Numbered from the stretch's first letter, positions 33,555-43,168 are shown. The stretch is DNA of 56,317 nucleotides from an uncultured Agathobacter sp. (GCA_945910395.1 CAMDYX010000013.1:1-56317), one strand, 5' to 3'. The notes: a model not told the origin generated them from the letters alone. Numbers and translations: made by a program.

Positions 33555-35087
33555 ATGTACAGTACTACATTAACAGCACTTTTGGACGGAATTCGTGCGA
33601 TTCCGATTCAGGTCGAGGTGGATATCAGCAACGGAATGCCCGTTTTTGAAATGGTGGGATATCTGTCTTCGGAAGTAAAGGAAGCAAAGGAACGGGTAAG
33701 AACCGCGTTACATAATAACGGAATCCTTCTGCCGGCAAAACGGATAACGGTCAATCTGTCTCCGGCAAACGTAAAAAAGAGCGGAACCGGATTTGATCTT
33801 GCCATTGCAGTTGCAATCTTGATTTCCATGGGACTGGTAGATGAAAGCATCTGTAAAGATATGGTATTTGTGGGGGAATTGAGCTTAAACGGTACCATAT
33901 TGCCGGTGAATGGAATTCTGCCCATCGTTTCCGATGAGAAGGAGAAAGGAAGAAAGAGGTTTGTGGTTCCTGCCGATAACGACGGGGAGGCAAGGCTTGT
34001 AGACTGCGTATCGGTATATTCCTTTCAGAATCTAAAGGATTTGATGGCCTTTTTAAACGGAGCAACATATGTTGATAAGGAGAATAATAGAATAGATGAT
34101 AGAGCGGATGAAAAAGCAGAAAAGGACTTTTCGGAAATCTATGGTCAGTCCTTTCTAAAAAGGGCCTGTGAGGTTGCTGCCAGCGGAATGCACAATATGC
34201 TGATGATCGGACCTCCGGGGGCGGGAAAAACCATGCTGTCGGAACGGATGGCAACGATATTGCCACCGCTTTCCAAAAAGGAGCAGCTGGAATTGTCCAA
34301 GATATATAGTGTATGCGGCCTTTTGTCGAAAAAGACAGCCCTTGTTTCCTGCCGGCCCTTCCGTCATCCCCATCACACTATCACAATGGCCGGACTCACC
34401 GGAGGAGGAAAAGTCCCCAGACCCGGTGAAATATCCCTGGCCCATTGCGGGGTATTGTTTTTGGACGAACTGACAGAATTCCAAAAACAGACCATTGAAA
34501 TCCTAAGACAGCCCTTGGAGGACCATGAGATACGGATTGTGCGGGCAAACGCAAGCGTAACCTATCCGGCAGATTTTTTGCTGCTTGCGGCAATGAATCC
34601 CTGCAATTGCGGATATTATCCGGATATGCAAAGGTGCAGATGCAGCGCAGGAAGCCTGAAGCGATACCAGGAAAAAATATCAAAACCCCTTCTGGACCGT
34701 ATCGACATATGCGTGGAGGCTCCCGTGGTCAGTTTTGCTGAGCTGACGGCTAAGGAAAAGGCAGAAAGCTCAGAAGAAATTCGAAAACGGGTTGCTGCCT
34801 GCCAGGAAATACAAAGTGAGCGCTATAAAGAGGAGAGTTTTGCGCATAATAGTCAGATACCGGCTTTTTTGATTGAGGAATACTGCGCCCTTGGGAAAAA
34901 AGAAAGAAGCTACATGGAAGATGTATTTCGAAAAGAAAGCCTAACGGCAAGAAGCTATCATAAAATACTTCGGGTGGCAAGAACCCTTGCGGATATGGAA
35001 GAAAAGGAGTATATCCTGTCAAGGCATTTGCAGGAAGCGGTATGCTATCGGACCTTTGACCGGCAGTTCTGGGGAGGTAATGTATGA
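33555..35087 (+). CDS. comM: YifB/ComM-family Mg chelatase-like AAA+ ATPase
   Basis: 510 residues, the usual YifB/ComM length. An N-terminal Lon-protease-like domain (about 1-165, TTLTALLDGIRAIPIQVEVD, ...VKKSGTGFDLAIAVA) precedes an AAA+ domain with Walker A GPPGAGKT near residue 218 and Walker B LFLDELTEF. A Cys-rich insert (NPCNCGYYPDMQRCRC) may bind zinc. ComM is a branch-migration helicase that aids integration of transformed DNA. AGGAG lies 6 bases before the ATG. It overlaps dprA by 4 bases (ATGA), and both belong to DNA transformation/recombination. Confidence 0.92.
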   Translation: MYSTTLTALLDGIRAIPIQVEVDISNGMPVFEMVGYLSSEVKEAKERVRTALHNNGILLPAKRITVNLSPANVKKSGTGFDLAIAVAILISMGLVDESICKDMVFVGELSLNGTILPVNGILPIVSDEKEKGRKRFVVPADNDGEARLVDCVSVYSFQNLKDLMAFLNGATYVDKENNRIDDRADEKAEKDFSEIYGQSFLKRACEVAASGMHNMLMIGPPGAGKTMLSERMATILPPLSKKEQLELSKIYSVCGLLSKKTALVSCRPFRHPHHTITMAGLTGGGKVPRPGEISLAHCGVLFLDELTEFQKQTIEILRQPLEDHEIRIVRANASVTYPADFLLLAAMNPCNCGYYPDMQRCRCSAGSLKRYQEKISKPLLDRIDICVEAPVVSFAELTAKEKAESSEEIRKRVAACQEIQSERYKEESFAHNSQIPAFLIEEYCALGKKERSYMEDVFRKESLTARSYHKILRVARTLADMEEKEYILSRHLQEAVCYRTFDRQFWGGNV

Positions 35088-36166
35088 ATAAATATGCGTT
35101 GTGGCTGTTTTTGGTTGATGGAATTACAAGTACCAGAATCCATTATCTCTTGAAGACCTTTTCCTGTGCACAAGAAATTTATTCCCTGTCGAAGGAGCAG
35201 CTTTTAAAATGTGAAGGTATCGATGAAAAACTGGCAGAAAAAATGATAGAAAGCAAAAGGAGCTGGGATCTGGAATACGAGGCAGAAAGGCTGGAAGAAA
35301 GAGGAATCTTTTTTATCTCTGAGGAGGAAGAGGAGTATCCCCAAAGGCTTTTAAGAATTGCCAACGCACCCTATGGTATCTTCTACAAGGGAAGCCTGCC
35401 GGACCCGGCGAAAAAGGCGGTTTCCATTGTGGGAGCGAGGGGCAGGTCTGCTTATGGAAAGCAGGTGGCGGAAAAAATTGCAAAAGAGCTGGCTCTTCGG
35501 AATGTGAATGTAATAAGTGGCCTTGCGCTGGGAATCGATGCGGATGCCCATAAAGGGGCATTGGCTGCGAAAGGAACAACCTATGGGGTGCTGGGCTGTG
35601 GAGTGGATATCTGCTATCCGAATCAAAATCAGTATTTGTATGATGAGATTCTAAAAAACGGAGGTATTTTATCGGAATATCCGCCCAAAATTTCACCGAA
35701 GCAATATATGTTTCCGGCAAGAAACCGAATTATTGCCGGCCTGTGTGACTGTCTGATTGTCATTGAGGCAAGGGAAAAGAGCGGCTCCCTCATTACGGCA
35801 GATTTTGCAATGGAGCAGGGGAAGGACGTGTTTGCGCTGCCGGGGCGCATTACAGATCCTTTGAGCGCCGGAACAAACCGCCTGATCAAGCAGGGGGCAG
35901 GAGTGTTATATAATATAGAAGATTTTTTGAAGGAATGGGATTTATTTGACGCTTCAAGTGGCCTTCAGATGGACTTTCGGAAAAATGTTCTTGAAAAAGA
36001 TGAACTGTTGGTGTATAGTTTACTCGATTTTTGTCCGGTTGGAATCGGAACCCTCTGTGATAAGTCCTCACTTCCGATTCTGACACTTTTTGAAATACTG
36101 GAACGTCTGCAGCAGAAGGGATTTGTAAAAGAAATCATACCGAACTACTTCGTACAGACTGTCTGA
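35084..36166 (+). CDS. dprA: DNA-processing protein DprA
   Basis: 360 residues. The Rossmann-like DprA core (about 105-280) has VGARGRSAYG, VISGLALGIDADAHKGAL, FPARNRIIAG and SGSLITADFAMEQGK, all highly conserved. It loads RecA onto incoming single-stranded DNA during transformation. A helix-hairpin-helix-like region precedes it (LLKCEGIDEKLAEKMIESK), and a small C-terminal winged-helix-like part (about 300-360) follows. The start is coupled to comM by an ATGA overlap. dprA upstream of topA and codY is also the Bacillus order. Confidence 0.94.
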   Translation: MNKYALWLFLVDGITSTRIHYLLKTFSCAQEIYSLSKEQLLKCEGIDEKLAEKMIESKRSWDLEYEAERLEERGIFFISEEEEEYPQRLLRIANAPYGIFYKGSLPDPAKKAVSIVGARGRSAYGKQVAEKIAKELALRNVNVISGLALGIDADAHKGALAAKGTTYGVLGCGVDICYPNQNQYLYDEILKNGGILSEYPPKISPKQYMFPARNRIIAGLCDCLIVIEAREKSGSLITADFAMEQGKDVFALPGRITDPLSAGTNRLIKQGAGVLYNIEDFLKEWDLFDASSGLQMDFRKNVLEKDELLVYSLLDFCPVGIGTLCDKSSLPILTLFEILERLQQKGFVKEIIPNYFVQTV

Positions 36167-36198
36167 AACATATATTTTGAAAGCAAAGGAGCAGGTTT

Positions 36199-38256
36199 AT
36201 GGCAAAATATTTGGTGATTGTGGAATCTCCGGCAAAAGTAAAGACAATTAAAAAATTTTTGGGAAAAAATTATGAGGTTGTGGCATCGAACGGTCATGTC
36301 AGAGATCTTCCCAAAAGTCAGCTTGGCGTAGATGTAGAAGGTGGTTTTGAACCCAAATATATTACCATACGTGGAAAAGGCGATATTTTATCCATGCTCC
36401 GCAAGGAAGTAAAAAAGGCAGAGAAAATCTATCTTGCAACAGACCCGGACCGTGAGGGAGAGGCCATTTCCTGGCACCTTACAAAGGCCCTTAAGATGGA
36501 GAATAAGCAGGTTTACCGTATCAGCTTCAATGAGATTACACAGAATGCGGTAAAAGCCTCCTTGAAAAATCCGAGAGAGATTGACATGGATCTGGTGGAT
36601 GCGCAGCAGGCAAGGCGTATTCTGGACCGAATGGTAGGCTACCGCATCAGTCCGCTTTTATGGGCAAAGGTAAAAAGAGGCTTAAGTGCAGGAAGAGTGC
36701 AGTCGGTAGCCCTTCGAATCGTCTGTGACAGGGAGGAGGAAATCAATTCCTTTATACCGGAAGAATACTGGTCTTTAGATGCAACCCTTAACATTGAGGG
36801 GGAAAAGAAGCCTATCGTTGCAAAGCTTTTTGGAAAAGGAAATGATAAGCTTGCCATTGGCTCGGAAGAGGAAATGAACAGCATTTTAAAGCAGTTAGAG
36901 GACAAGGAACCAAAGGTCCTGGAGGTAAAGCGCGGCGAGCGTAGCAAGAAGGCACCGCTTCCTTTTACCACCAGTACACTACAGCAGGAAGCTTCAAAAG
37001 CGTTAAATTTCCCGATTCAGAAGACCATGCGTATCGCCCAGCAGTTATATGAAGGCGTGGATATCAAGGGACAGGGAACCGTGGGCTTAATCACCTATCT
37101 TCGTACCGATTCCATTCGTATTGCAGATGAGGCAGATGCGGCAGCACGTGAATTCATAAAGGATGCCTACGGTGAAGCATATTTATCTGCAGGGGAAGGC
37201 GTTAAGAAGAATACAGCAAAAATACAGGATGCCCATGAGGCAATCCGCCCCTCTGATATCAATCGTACACCTTCTGAGGTGAAGGATTCCTTAAGCCGGG
37301 ACCAGTTCAGACTTTATCAGCTCATCTGGAAGCGTTTTGCGGCCAGCCGTATGGCAAATGCTGTTTATGAGACAACCACGGTAACCATCGGAATCGGAGA
37401 ATACCGCTTCCATGTATCTACATCAAAGATTGCCTTTGAAGGCTTTATGTCTGTGTATGTAGAAGCGGATGATGAGAAGGATGCACAGACCGCTCTTTTA
37501 AAATCCATTGATGAGGACACAAAAATTACATTGGGTTCTTATGAAACAAAGCAGCATTTTACCCAGCCACCGGCACACTATACGGAGGCTTCCCTGGTAA
37601 AAACCTTAGAGGAGCTTGGCATCGGACGCCCAAGTACCTATTCACCTACAATTACCACAATTCTTGCAAGACGCTATATTATTAAAGAAAATCGAAATCT
37701 ATACGTGACAGAAATCGGTGAAGTTGTTAATTCAATCATGAAGGAATCCTTCCCGATCATTGTGGATGAGCATTTTACTGCCAATATGGAATCCCTGCTG
37801 GATGGTGTTGCAGAGGGAAAGGTAAACTGGAAGAGCGTGATTTCCAATTTCTATCCGGACCTGGATGCGGCTGTAAAGGAAGCGGAAAAAGAACTGGAAA
37901 AGGTTACCATTCATGACGAGGAAACGGACGAAATCTGTGAAGTATGCGGACGAAACATGGTAATTAAATATGGACCTCACGGAAAATTCCTCGCCTGCCC
38001 GGGATTCCCGGAGTGCAGAAACACCAGACCGTATTTTGAAAAAATCGGTGTTGCCTGTCCGAAATGCGGTAAGGATGTCGTGATTAAGAAGACCAAAAAG
38101 GGACGTAAATTCTACGGCTGTATTGATAACCCGAGCTGCGATTTTATGAGCTGGTCAAAGCCTGTTGCTGAGAAATGTCCCAGATGTGGCGGATATATGA
38201 TCATGAAGGGAAACAAGGTTGTCTGCGCAGATGAACAATGCGGATATGTGAAATAA
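36199..38256 (+). CDS. topA: DNA topoisomerase I
   Basis: A 685-residue type IA topoisomerase that relaxes negative supercoils. The Toprim domain starts VIVESPAKVKTIKKFLG, with metal-binding DPDREGEAISWHL near residue 79. The catalytic Tyr is Y300 in LITYLRTDS. The C-terminus (from about 578) has three four-Cys zinc-ribbon repeats: CEVCGRN...CPGFPEC, CPKCGKD...CIDNPSC and CPRCGGY...CADEQC, the normal TopA layout. GCAAAGGAGCAGG precedes the ATG. It follows dprA by 32 bases and is likely on the same transcript. Confidence 0.96.
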   Translation: MAKYLVIVESPAKVKTIKKFLGKNYEVVASNGHVRDLPKSQLGVDVEGGFEPKYITIRGKGDILSMLRKEVKKAEKIYLATDPDREGEAISWHLTKALKMENKQVYRISFNEITQNAVKASLKNPREIDMDLVDAQQARRILDRMVGYRISPLLWAKVKRGLSAGRVQSVALRIVCDREEEINSFIPEEYWSLDATLNIEGEKKPIVAKLFGKGNDKLAIGSEEEMNSILKQLEDKEPKVLEVKRGERSKKAPLPFTTSTLQQEASKALNFPIQKTMRIAQQLYEGVDIKGQGTVGLITYLRTDSIRIADEADAAAREFIKDAYGEAYLSAGEGVKKNTAKIQDAHEAIRPSDINRTPSEVKDSLSRDQFRLYQLIWKRFAASRMANAVYETTTVTIGIGEYRFHVSTSKIAFEGFMSVYVEADDEKDAQTALLKSIDEDTKITLGSYETKQHFTQPPAHYTEASLVKTLEELGIGRPSTYSPTITTILARRYIIKENRNLYVTEIGEVVNSIMKESFPIIVDEHFTANMESLLDGVAEGKVNWKSVISNFYPDLDAAVKEAEKELEKVTIHDEETDEICEVCGRNMVIKYGPHGKFLACPGFPECRNTRPYFEKIGVACPKCGKDVVIKKTKKGRKFYGCIDNPSCDFMSWSKPVAEKCPRCGGYMIMKGNKVVCADEQCGYVK

Positions 38257-38270
38257 TTATGAAATAGTAT

Positions 38271-38299
38271 TTGAATTGTCAGAAAAATCGTGCTAATAT
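38271..38299 (+). promoter_or_regulatory. codY promoter
   Basis: TTGAAT (38271-38276), a 17-base spacer, TAATAT (38294-38299). Its -35 box and spacer overlap a CodY box. Confidence 0.6.
38274..38288. promoter_or_regulatory. Putative CodY box over the codY promoter
   Basis: AATTGTCAGAAAAAT matches the known CodY consensus AATTTTCWGAAAATT at 13 of 15 positions (mismatches at positions 5 and 14). It overlaps the -35 box and spacer of the codY promoter, so bound CodY would block RNA polymerase: a likely autoregulatory operator. Confidence 0.6.
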
Positions 38300-38342
38300 T
38301 AAAACACTATCTGATATGTTCTGTTAGGAAAGGGAGTCCAAC

Positions 38343-39122
38343 ATGAGTGTACAGCTACTGGATAAGACAAGAAAAATAAACAAACTTCTTCACAATAACA
38401 ATTCCTCAAAGGTGGTATTCAACGATATCTGCGAGGTTCTTACCGGAATTCTGGATTCCGATATTCTGGTAATCAGCAAAAAGGGAAAGGTTCTCGGCTC
38501 CAGTGTATGTAAAGGTGTAGATGAAATCAAGGAGCTGATTGTTGATGAGGTTGGCGGCTACATTGATCCGATGTTAAATGAGCGTCTGCTTGGAATTTTA
38601 TCAACAAAGGAAAACGTGAATCTTGAGACTCTTGGTTTTGGGGAGGAGTCCAGGAAATACCGTGCAATCATTACACCCATTGATATTGCGGGTGAAAGAC
38701 TCGGAACCTTATTTGAGTACCGGAGTGATAAGGAATATGACATTGATGACATTATTCTTACGGAGTATGGAACTACCGTTGTCGGACTGGAGATGATGCG
38801 TTCCGTGAATGAGGAAAATGCAGAGGAAGCAAGGAAGGTTCAGATTGTAAGATCGGCAATCAGCACCCTGTCTTTCTCAGAGCTGGAAGCCATTATTCAT
38901 ATTTTTGATGAATTGGATGGAACAGAGGGCATTCTTGTTGCAAGCAAGATTGCTGACCGTGTTGGAATTACAAGATCCGTGATTGTCAATGCGCTCCGCA
39001 AATTTGAAAGTGCCGGAGTGATTGAGTCAAGGTCCTCCGGAATGAAGGGAACCTATATAAAGGTTGTAAATGATGTAGTTTTCGACGAACTTGCCGATAT
39101 AAAGAGAAGAAACCGCAAATAG
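38343..39122 (+). CDS. codY: GTP-sensing global repressor CodY
   Basis: A 259-residue CodY, the usual length. The N-terminal GAF domain (about 1-155), which senses branched-chain amino acids, starts SVQLLDKTRKINKLLHNN. A linker leads to the C-terminal winged helix with recognition segment ASKIADRVGITRSVIVNALR and FESAGVIESRSSGMKGTYIK. CodY represses nutrient-uptake, and in Bacillus flagellar, genes while GTP and branched-chain amino acids are plentiful. GGAAAGGGAG precedes the ATG. It has its own promoter after topA and a terminator before flgB. Confidence 0.95.
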   Translation: MSVQLLDKTRKINKLLHNNNSSKVVFNDICEVLTGILDSDILVISKKGKVLGSSVCKGVDEIKELIVDEVGGYIDPMLNERLLGILSTKENVNLETLGFGEESRKYRAIITPIDIAGERLGTLFEYRSDKEYDIDDIILTEYGTTVVGLEMMRSVNEENAEEARKVQIVRSAISTLSFSELEAIIHIFDELDGTEGILVASKIADRVGITRSVIVNALRKFESAGVIESRSSGMKGTYIKVVNDVVFDELADIKRRNRK

Positions 39123-39141
39123 CCTACGGATAGGATGTTTT

Positions 39142-39180
39142 AAAGGGACTTATAGTTTTCTATGAGTCCCTTTTTTCTTT
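39142..39180 (+). terminator. codY terminator
   Basis: aaagggactta (39142-39152) / tgagtcccttt (39163-39173), 11 bp with one G-U, 10-base loop, followed by T-rich tttctttttc. It separates codY from the flagellar operon. Confidence 0.85.
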
Positions 39181-39273
39181 TTCAAGGAAATATGTTTTAC
39201 CATATATTGTATAGATGTTGTACTTTTAAAAAATGAAAAGCACTACATTTTGTAAAAAAACGGAAAAAATATC

Positions 39274-39301
39274 TTGTCTTTTTGCACAGATAAACTATAA
39301 T
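39274..39301 (+). promoter_or_regulatory. Flagellar operon promoter
   Basis: TTGTCT (39274-39279), a 16-base spacer, perfect TATAAT (39296-39301), about 40 bases before flgB. This is a sigma-A-type promoter; I see no sigma-D (GCCGATAA-type) motif here. Confidence 0.65.
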
Positions 39302-39343
39302 GAATATGATAGAGTACTTAGGGATACTGTAAGGAGGGGGATT

Positions 39344-39733
39344 ATGCTAAATTCAACCGCATTTGATTATGTTAATGTACTGGATAAAGCGGCAGATGCC
39401 AGCTGGAAAAGAGAGAATATTTTAGCAAACAATATTGCAAATGTTGACACGGTCGGCTATAAGCGACGGGATTTGAATTTCGAGCAGGTGCTGCGGGAAG
39501 AGCTTGGCAATTCAAAGTATGTATCTTTGGATACCAAGGTTAAAAATGCGGATCTTTCAAAATTGAACCCTTCTGTCTATAAGGATTATGCACATTATTC
39601 CTACCGACTGGATGGCAATAATGTCGATATTGATACAGAAGAGGTAGAGCTTGCGTCGGAGCAGATCAAGTACGAGGCCCTGACCAAAGGAATCAATTAT
39701 GAATTTACCCGGATGAAATCCGTAATCAAATAG
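39344..39733 (+). CDS. flgB: Flagellar basal-body rod protein FlgB
   Basis: 129 residues from the ATG at 39344, which has AAGGAGGGGG 4 bases upstream; a frame reaching back to 39233 runs through the promoter and is rejected. FlgB forms the proximal rod. The conserved rod motif RENILANNIANVDTVGYKRR is at residues 22-41. It is the first gene of the flagellar operon. Confidence 0.95.
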   Translation: MLNSTAFDYVNVLDKAADASWKRENILANNIANVDTVGYKRRDLNFEQVLREELGNSKYVSLDTKVKNADLSKLNPSVYKDYAHYSYRLDGNNVDIDTEEVELASEQIKYEALTKGINYEFTRMKSVIK

Positions 39734-39749
39734 TTAGGAGGAGAAGAAC

Positions 39750-40190
39750 ATGGGATTATTTCAGTCATTTAATATCAGTGCATCCGGTATGACGGCAGAA
39801 CGCTTCCGCACGGATATCATTGCGGAAAATATCGCAAATGTGAATACAACCTCCACAGAGGATGGCGGGCCTTACAGAAGAAAAGTTGTTACATTTTCCG
39901 AGAAAACGGTAACTCCTTTTAGCCAGTATTATACTCATTCCAAGAATGCTCTTGTGGGAAACGGTGTAAAGGTTGCCCGGGTAACAGAGGATTACGAGAC
40001 GGATTTCGTCGCTACCTACGATCCTGCCAATCCGGACGCAGATGAGAATGGATATGTATATTATCCGAACGTAAATACGGTTACGGAAATGACGAACCTG
40101 ATTGATGCCACACGTGCATATGAGGCAAATGCCACCGCATTTGATGCCAGTAAGGCAATGGCAAAGCAGGGCCTTACCATCGGTCAATAG
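39750..40190 (+). CDS. flgC: Flagellar basal-body rod protein FlgC
   Basis: 146 residues, the normal FlgC length. The N-terminal rod motif ISASGMTAERFRTDIIAENI and ANVNTT is followed by the C-terminal NTVTEMTNLIDATRAYEANA, matching the family end. FlgC joins FlgB in the proximal rod. TTAGGAGGAG precedes the ATG and the gap to flgB is 16 bases. Confidence 0.95.
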   Translation: MGLFQSFNISASGMTAERFRTDIIAENIANVNTTSTEDGGPYRRKVVTFSEKTVTPFSQYYTHSKNALVGNGVKVARVTEDYETDFVATYDPANPDADENGYVYYPNVNTVTEMTNLIDATRAYEANATAFDASKAMAKQGLTIGQ

Positions 40191-40220
40191 TGTGTGAAGA
40201 AAAGGAAAGGATAAATAACA

Positions 40221-40535
40221 ATGTTGGATATTTCTAACTTATCCGGGATTACATCGAATTATCTCGATTCATTTGCCACTTCCAAATCACTTAAGACAGC
40301 AGAGGATGACACGTTTCAGTCGATTTTTTCCTCTATGCTGAATGCTGTGAATGAGACAAACGAACTCCAGAACAAAGCAGAGGAAGCTGAGATTCAGTTT
40401 GCACTTGGAGAATCCACTAATACACATGATTTGCTTATCGCAGAATCAAAGGCAGAGGTAGCATTACAGTACACGGTTGCTGTAAGAGATAAAATAATTG
40501 ATGCATACAGGGAACTGATGCAGATGCAGATTTAA
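40221..40535 (+). CDS. fliE: Flagellar hook-basal body protein FliE
   Basis: 104 residues. The C-terminal half TNTHDLLIAESKAEVALQYT and VAVRDKIIDAYRELMQMQI is the conserved FliE region that links the MS ring to the rod. Length and place between flgC and fliF fit exactly. Confidence 0.94.
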   Translation: MLDISNLSGITSNYLDSFATSKSLKTAEDDTFQSIFSSMLNAVNETNELQNKAEEAEIQFALGESTNTHDLLIAESKAEVALQYTVAVRDKIIDAYRELMQMQI

Positions 40536-40552
40536 AAAAGGGGTAATTACAG

Positions 40553-42157
40553 ATGCCGGAGCAATTGCAAAAGATCATCGACCGGTTTGTCGAATGGTGG
40601 AAAAAATTTAATAACAAACAGAGAGCCGTTATCATCAGTATAACCGCTGCCGTTATTTTGGCACTTGCCTTACTCGGAGTCGTTGTGTCCCAGCCGGATT
40701 ATGTGACAATTTATACGGCCTCCACGATGAAAGAAGCAAGTGAAATCAGCGATCTGCTGAAAGACAATGGAATCGAATTCCAGACCGCAAATGCGGGAAT
40801 GACATTTCAGGTTGATAAGAAGCAGGAAGCAGATGCAAGCTATCTCCTTGCAACAAACGATTATCCTTCCCTGTCTTATTCCATCGAGAATATTACCTCC
40901 GGCAGTTTTACAACCACAGAATCCGACCGGCAGAAGCTGTGGCAGGATTTTCTGGAAAAGAAATTTGCAGATCATTTGTCACAGTTTGATTTTATTAAAT
41001 CCGCAAACGTAGACATCACGCTTCCAAAGAATGACGGGACGATTCTCTCAAGAGAAGAGCAGGCTACCGCAGCGGTTCAGATTGTAACGACAGATACCAT
41101 CGACGCAGACCAGCTTTATGGTATTGCAAAGTTTATTGCTACGGAGCTTGGAAATTCCAATACAGAGGGAATTACCATTATCAATCAGGATGCTTCTGTA
41201 CTTTATTCCGGGGCAGATGAAAGCTCTACCTTTGGTGTTGCAAGCTCACAGTACAGCAATACACAGAAGATGGCTGCGGGAATCAAGGAAGATGTGAAAC
41301 AGGTCTTAATGCAGACTGGGCTTTTTTCGGATATTCAGGTTGCAACCTGGCTTGCGGTGGATTATTCCGAGCGTTCAACCGAGACCCATGAATATTATGG
41401 AAATGATCCGGAATCCAATACCAATATGATCAGTGAGATTTCGGAATATGCGGCAGAAAGCAATGGAGGATCCGAGGCGATTCCGGGAACGGACGCCAAT
41501 GACGATACGACCTATTACATTGACGATAACGGCAATGTTTACTATACCGTTGAGGATTCCGACATTGTATATCAGAACAATGAAAAGATTACCGAAGAAA
41601 GGTTAAGCGGCGGGGTGGTTGATTTTGACAATACTTCCATTTCCGTTGTGGCAAACCGGTATATTACATACAATCAGGAGATATTGGAGGCCGCGGGAGA
41701 GCTGGAGGAGATTACCTGGGATGAGTATAAGGCAGCCCACAGTGAACCCAGTGAAACAGAAGTGGATGAATCTTTGATCGCGGTTGTGGCAAATGCAACC
41801 GGTATTTCCGCAAATCGTATCACCTTTGTCTGCTATGAACAACCGCTTTTTGTGGACAAAGAGGTTACAAGCCGTTCTTGGAGCGACATTTTACAGATTC
41901 TGCTTGCAGTACTGATCTTTGCCCTTCTTGGCTATGTGGTATTTAAAAGCACAAGAAAGCAGGAGGAGGTTGCTGCAGAGCCGGAGCTTTCGGTTGAAAC
42001 TCTTCTGGAGTCTACCGCAGAGGAGCAGAGCGCTCTGGATGATATTGGTTATTCGGAAAAATCCGAAACCAGAATTTTGATTGAAAAGTTTGTTGATGAA
42101 AACCCGGATGCTGTGGCACTTCTGCTTCGCAACTGGTTGAATGAGGATTGGGATTAA
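40553..42157 (+). CDS. fliF: Flagellar MS-ring protein FliF
   Basis: 534 residues. Two membrane helices frame the ring-building domains: about 24-44 (VIISITAAVILALALLGVVV) and about 445-463 (ILQILLAVLIFALLGYVVF). Family motifs include ERLSGG-like EERLSGGVVDFDNTS and PEQLQKI at the start. The C-terminal cytosolic tail ends LLLRNWLNEDWD, which matches the FliG-binding end of FliF. An acidic Asn/Asp-rich loop (about 300-345) is slightly longer than in the Bacillus protein. AAAAGGGG precedes the ATG. Confidence 0.95.
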   Translation: MPEQLQKIIDRFVEWWKKFNNKQRAVIISITAAVILALALLGVVVSQPDYVTIYTASTMKEASEISDLLKDNGIEFQTANAGMTFQVDKKQEADASYLLATNDYPSLSYSIENITSGSFTTTESDRQKLWQDFLEKKFADHLSQFDFIKSANVDITLPKNDGTILSREEQATAAVQIVTTDTIDADQLYGIAKFIATELGNSNTEGITIINQDASVLYSGADESSTFGVASSQYSNTQKMAAGIKEDVKQVLMQTGLFSDIQVATWLAVDYSERSTETHEYYGNDPESNTNMISEISEYAAESNGGSEAIPGTDANDDTTYYIDDNGNVYYTVEDSDIVYQNNEKITEERLSGGVVDFDNTSISVVANRYITYNQEILEAAGELEEITWDEYKAAHSEPSETEVDESLIAVVANATGISANRITFVCYEQPLFVDKEVTSRSWSDILQILLAVLIFALLGYVVFKSTRKQEEVAAEPELSVETLLESTAEEQSALDDIGYSEKSETRILIEKFVDENPDAVALLLRNWLNEDWD

Positions 42158-42160
42158 GGG

Positions 42161-43168
42161 ATGAGTCAGGAGTCTTATAGTGGGATTCAAAAAGCAGCAA
42201 TTCTGCTCATAACGCTTGGACCGGAGAAGGCAGCTACGATTTTCAAACACCTCAAGGAAGAGGAGATAGAGGAGCTGACACTGGAAATTGCAAATACCCG
42301 TAGTGTATCTCCGCAGACAAAAGAAGATGTCTTGAATGAGTTCTATCAGGTATGTCTTGCCCAGCAGTATATTGCAGAGGGTGGTATCGGATACGCGAAA
42401 GAGCTTCTTGAAAAAGCACTTGGTGAAGATAAGGCACAGGGAGTTATTGCAAAGCTTACTGCGTCCTTACAGGTTCGCCCCTTTGAATTTGTGCGAAAGA
42501 CCGATCCGAGTCAGCTTTTGAACTTTATTCAGGATGAACATCCCCAGACCATAGCGATGATTTTGTCATATCTTCCTGCGGGACAGGCATCTATGGTGCT
42601 TGGAGCACTTCCGCCGGAAAAACAGTCTGATGTTGCAAAGCGTATTGCGATGATGGACCGTACTTCACCAGATGTGATCAAAGAAGTGGAGCGTGTATTA
42701 GAGCGTAAGCTGGCTTCTCTCGTAAATCAGGATTACACAATTGTCGGTGGCGTAGATGCGATTGTTGATATCTTAAATAACGTGGACCGCGGTACAGAAA
42801 AGCATATTATGGAATCTCTTGAGATTGAAGAGCCGGAGCTTGCAGATGAAATCCGTAAGAAAATGTTCGTATTTGAGGATATTCTTCTTCTGGATGACCG
42901 CGCAATTCAAAGAGTTCTTCGAGAGGTTGACAATGCAGATCTTGAGCTTGCACTTAAGAGCACCTCTGAGGAGGTTCAGAATGCGGTATTCCGCAACCTT
43001 TCTAAGCGTCTTGCAGCAATGATCAAGGAGGACATGGATTTCATGGGACCTGTTCGAATGAAGGATGTAGAAGAGGCGCAGCAGAAGATCGTAGGTGTTA
43101 TTCGTAAGTTAGAGGATGCGGCTGAGATTGTAATTTCGCGTGGTGGAGGTGACGATATCGTTGTCTAA
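42161..43168 (+). CDS. fliG: Flagellar motor switch protein FliG
   Basis: 335 residues, full length. It includes the EHPQT motif (DEHPQTIAMILSYLP, near residue 125) and the charged C-terminal torque helix region EDILLLDDRAIQRVLREVDN. FliG sits under the MS ring and interacts with MotA. It starts 3 bases after fliF and its last codons overlap the fliH start (TTG at 43161). Confidence 0.96.
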   Translation: MSQESYSGIQKAAILLITLGPEKAATIFKHLKEEEIEELTLEIANTRSVSPQTKEDVLNEFYQVCLAQQYIAEGGIGYAKELLEKALGEDKAQGVIAKLTASLQVRPFEFVRKTDPSQLLNFIQDEHPQTIAMILSYLPAGQASMVLGALPPEKQSDVAKRIAMMDRTSPDVIKEVERVLERKLASLVNQDYTIVGGVDAIVDILNNVDRGTEKHIMESLEIEEPELADEIRKKMFVFEDILLLDDRAIQRVLREVDNADLELALKSTSEEVQNAVFRNLSKRLAAMIKEDMDFMGPVRMKDVEEAQQKIVGVIRKLEDAAEIVISRGGGDDIVV

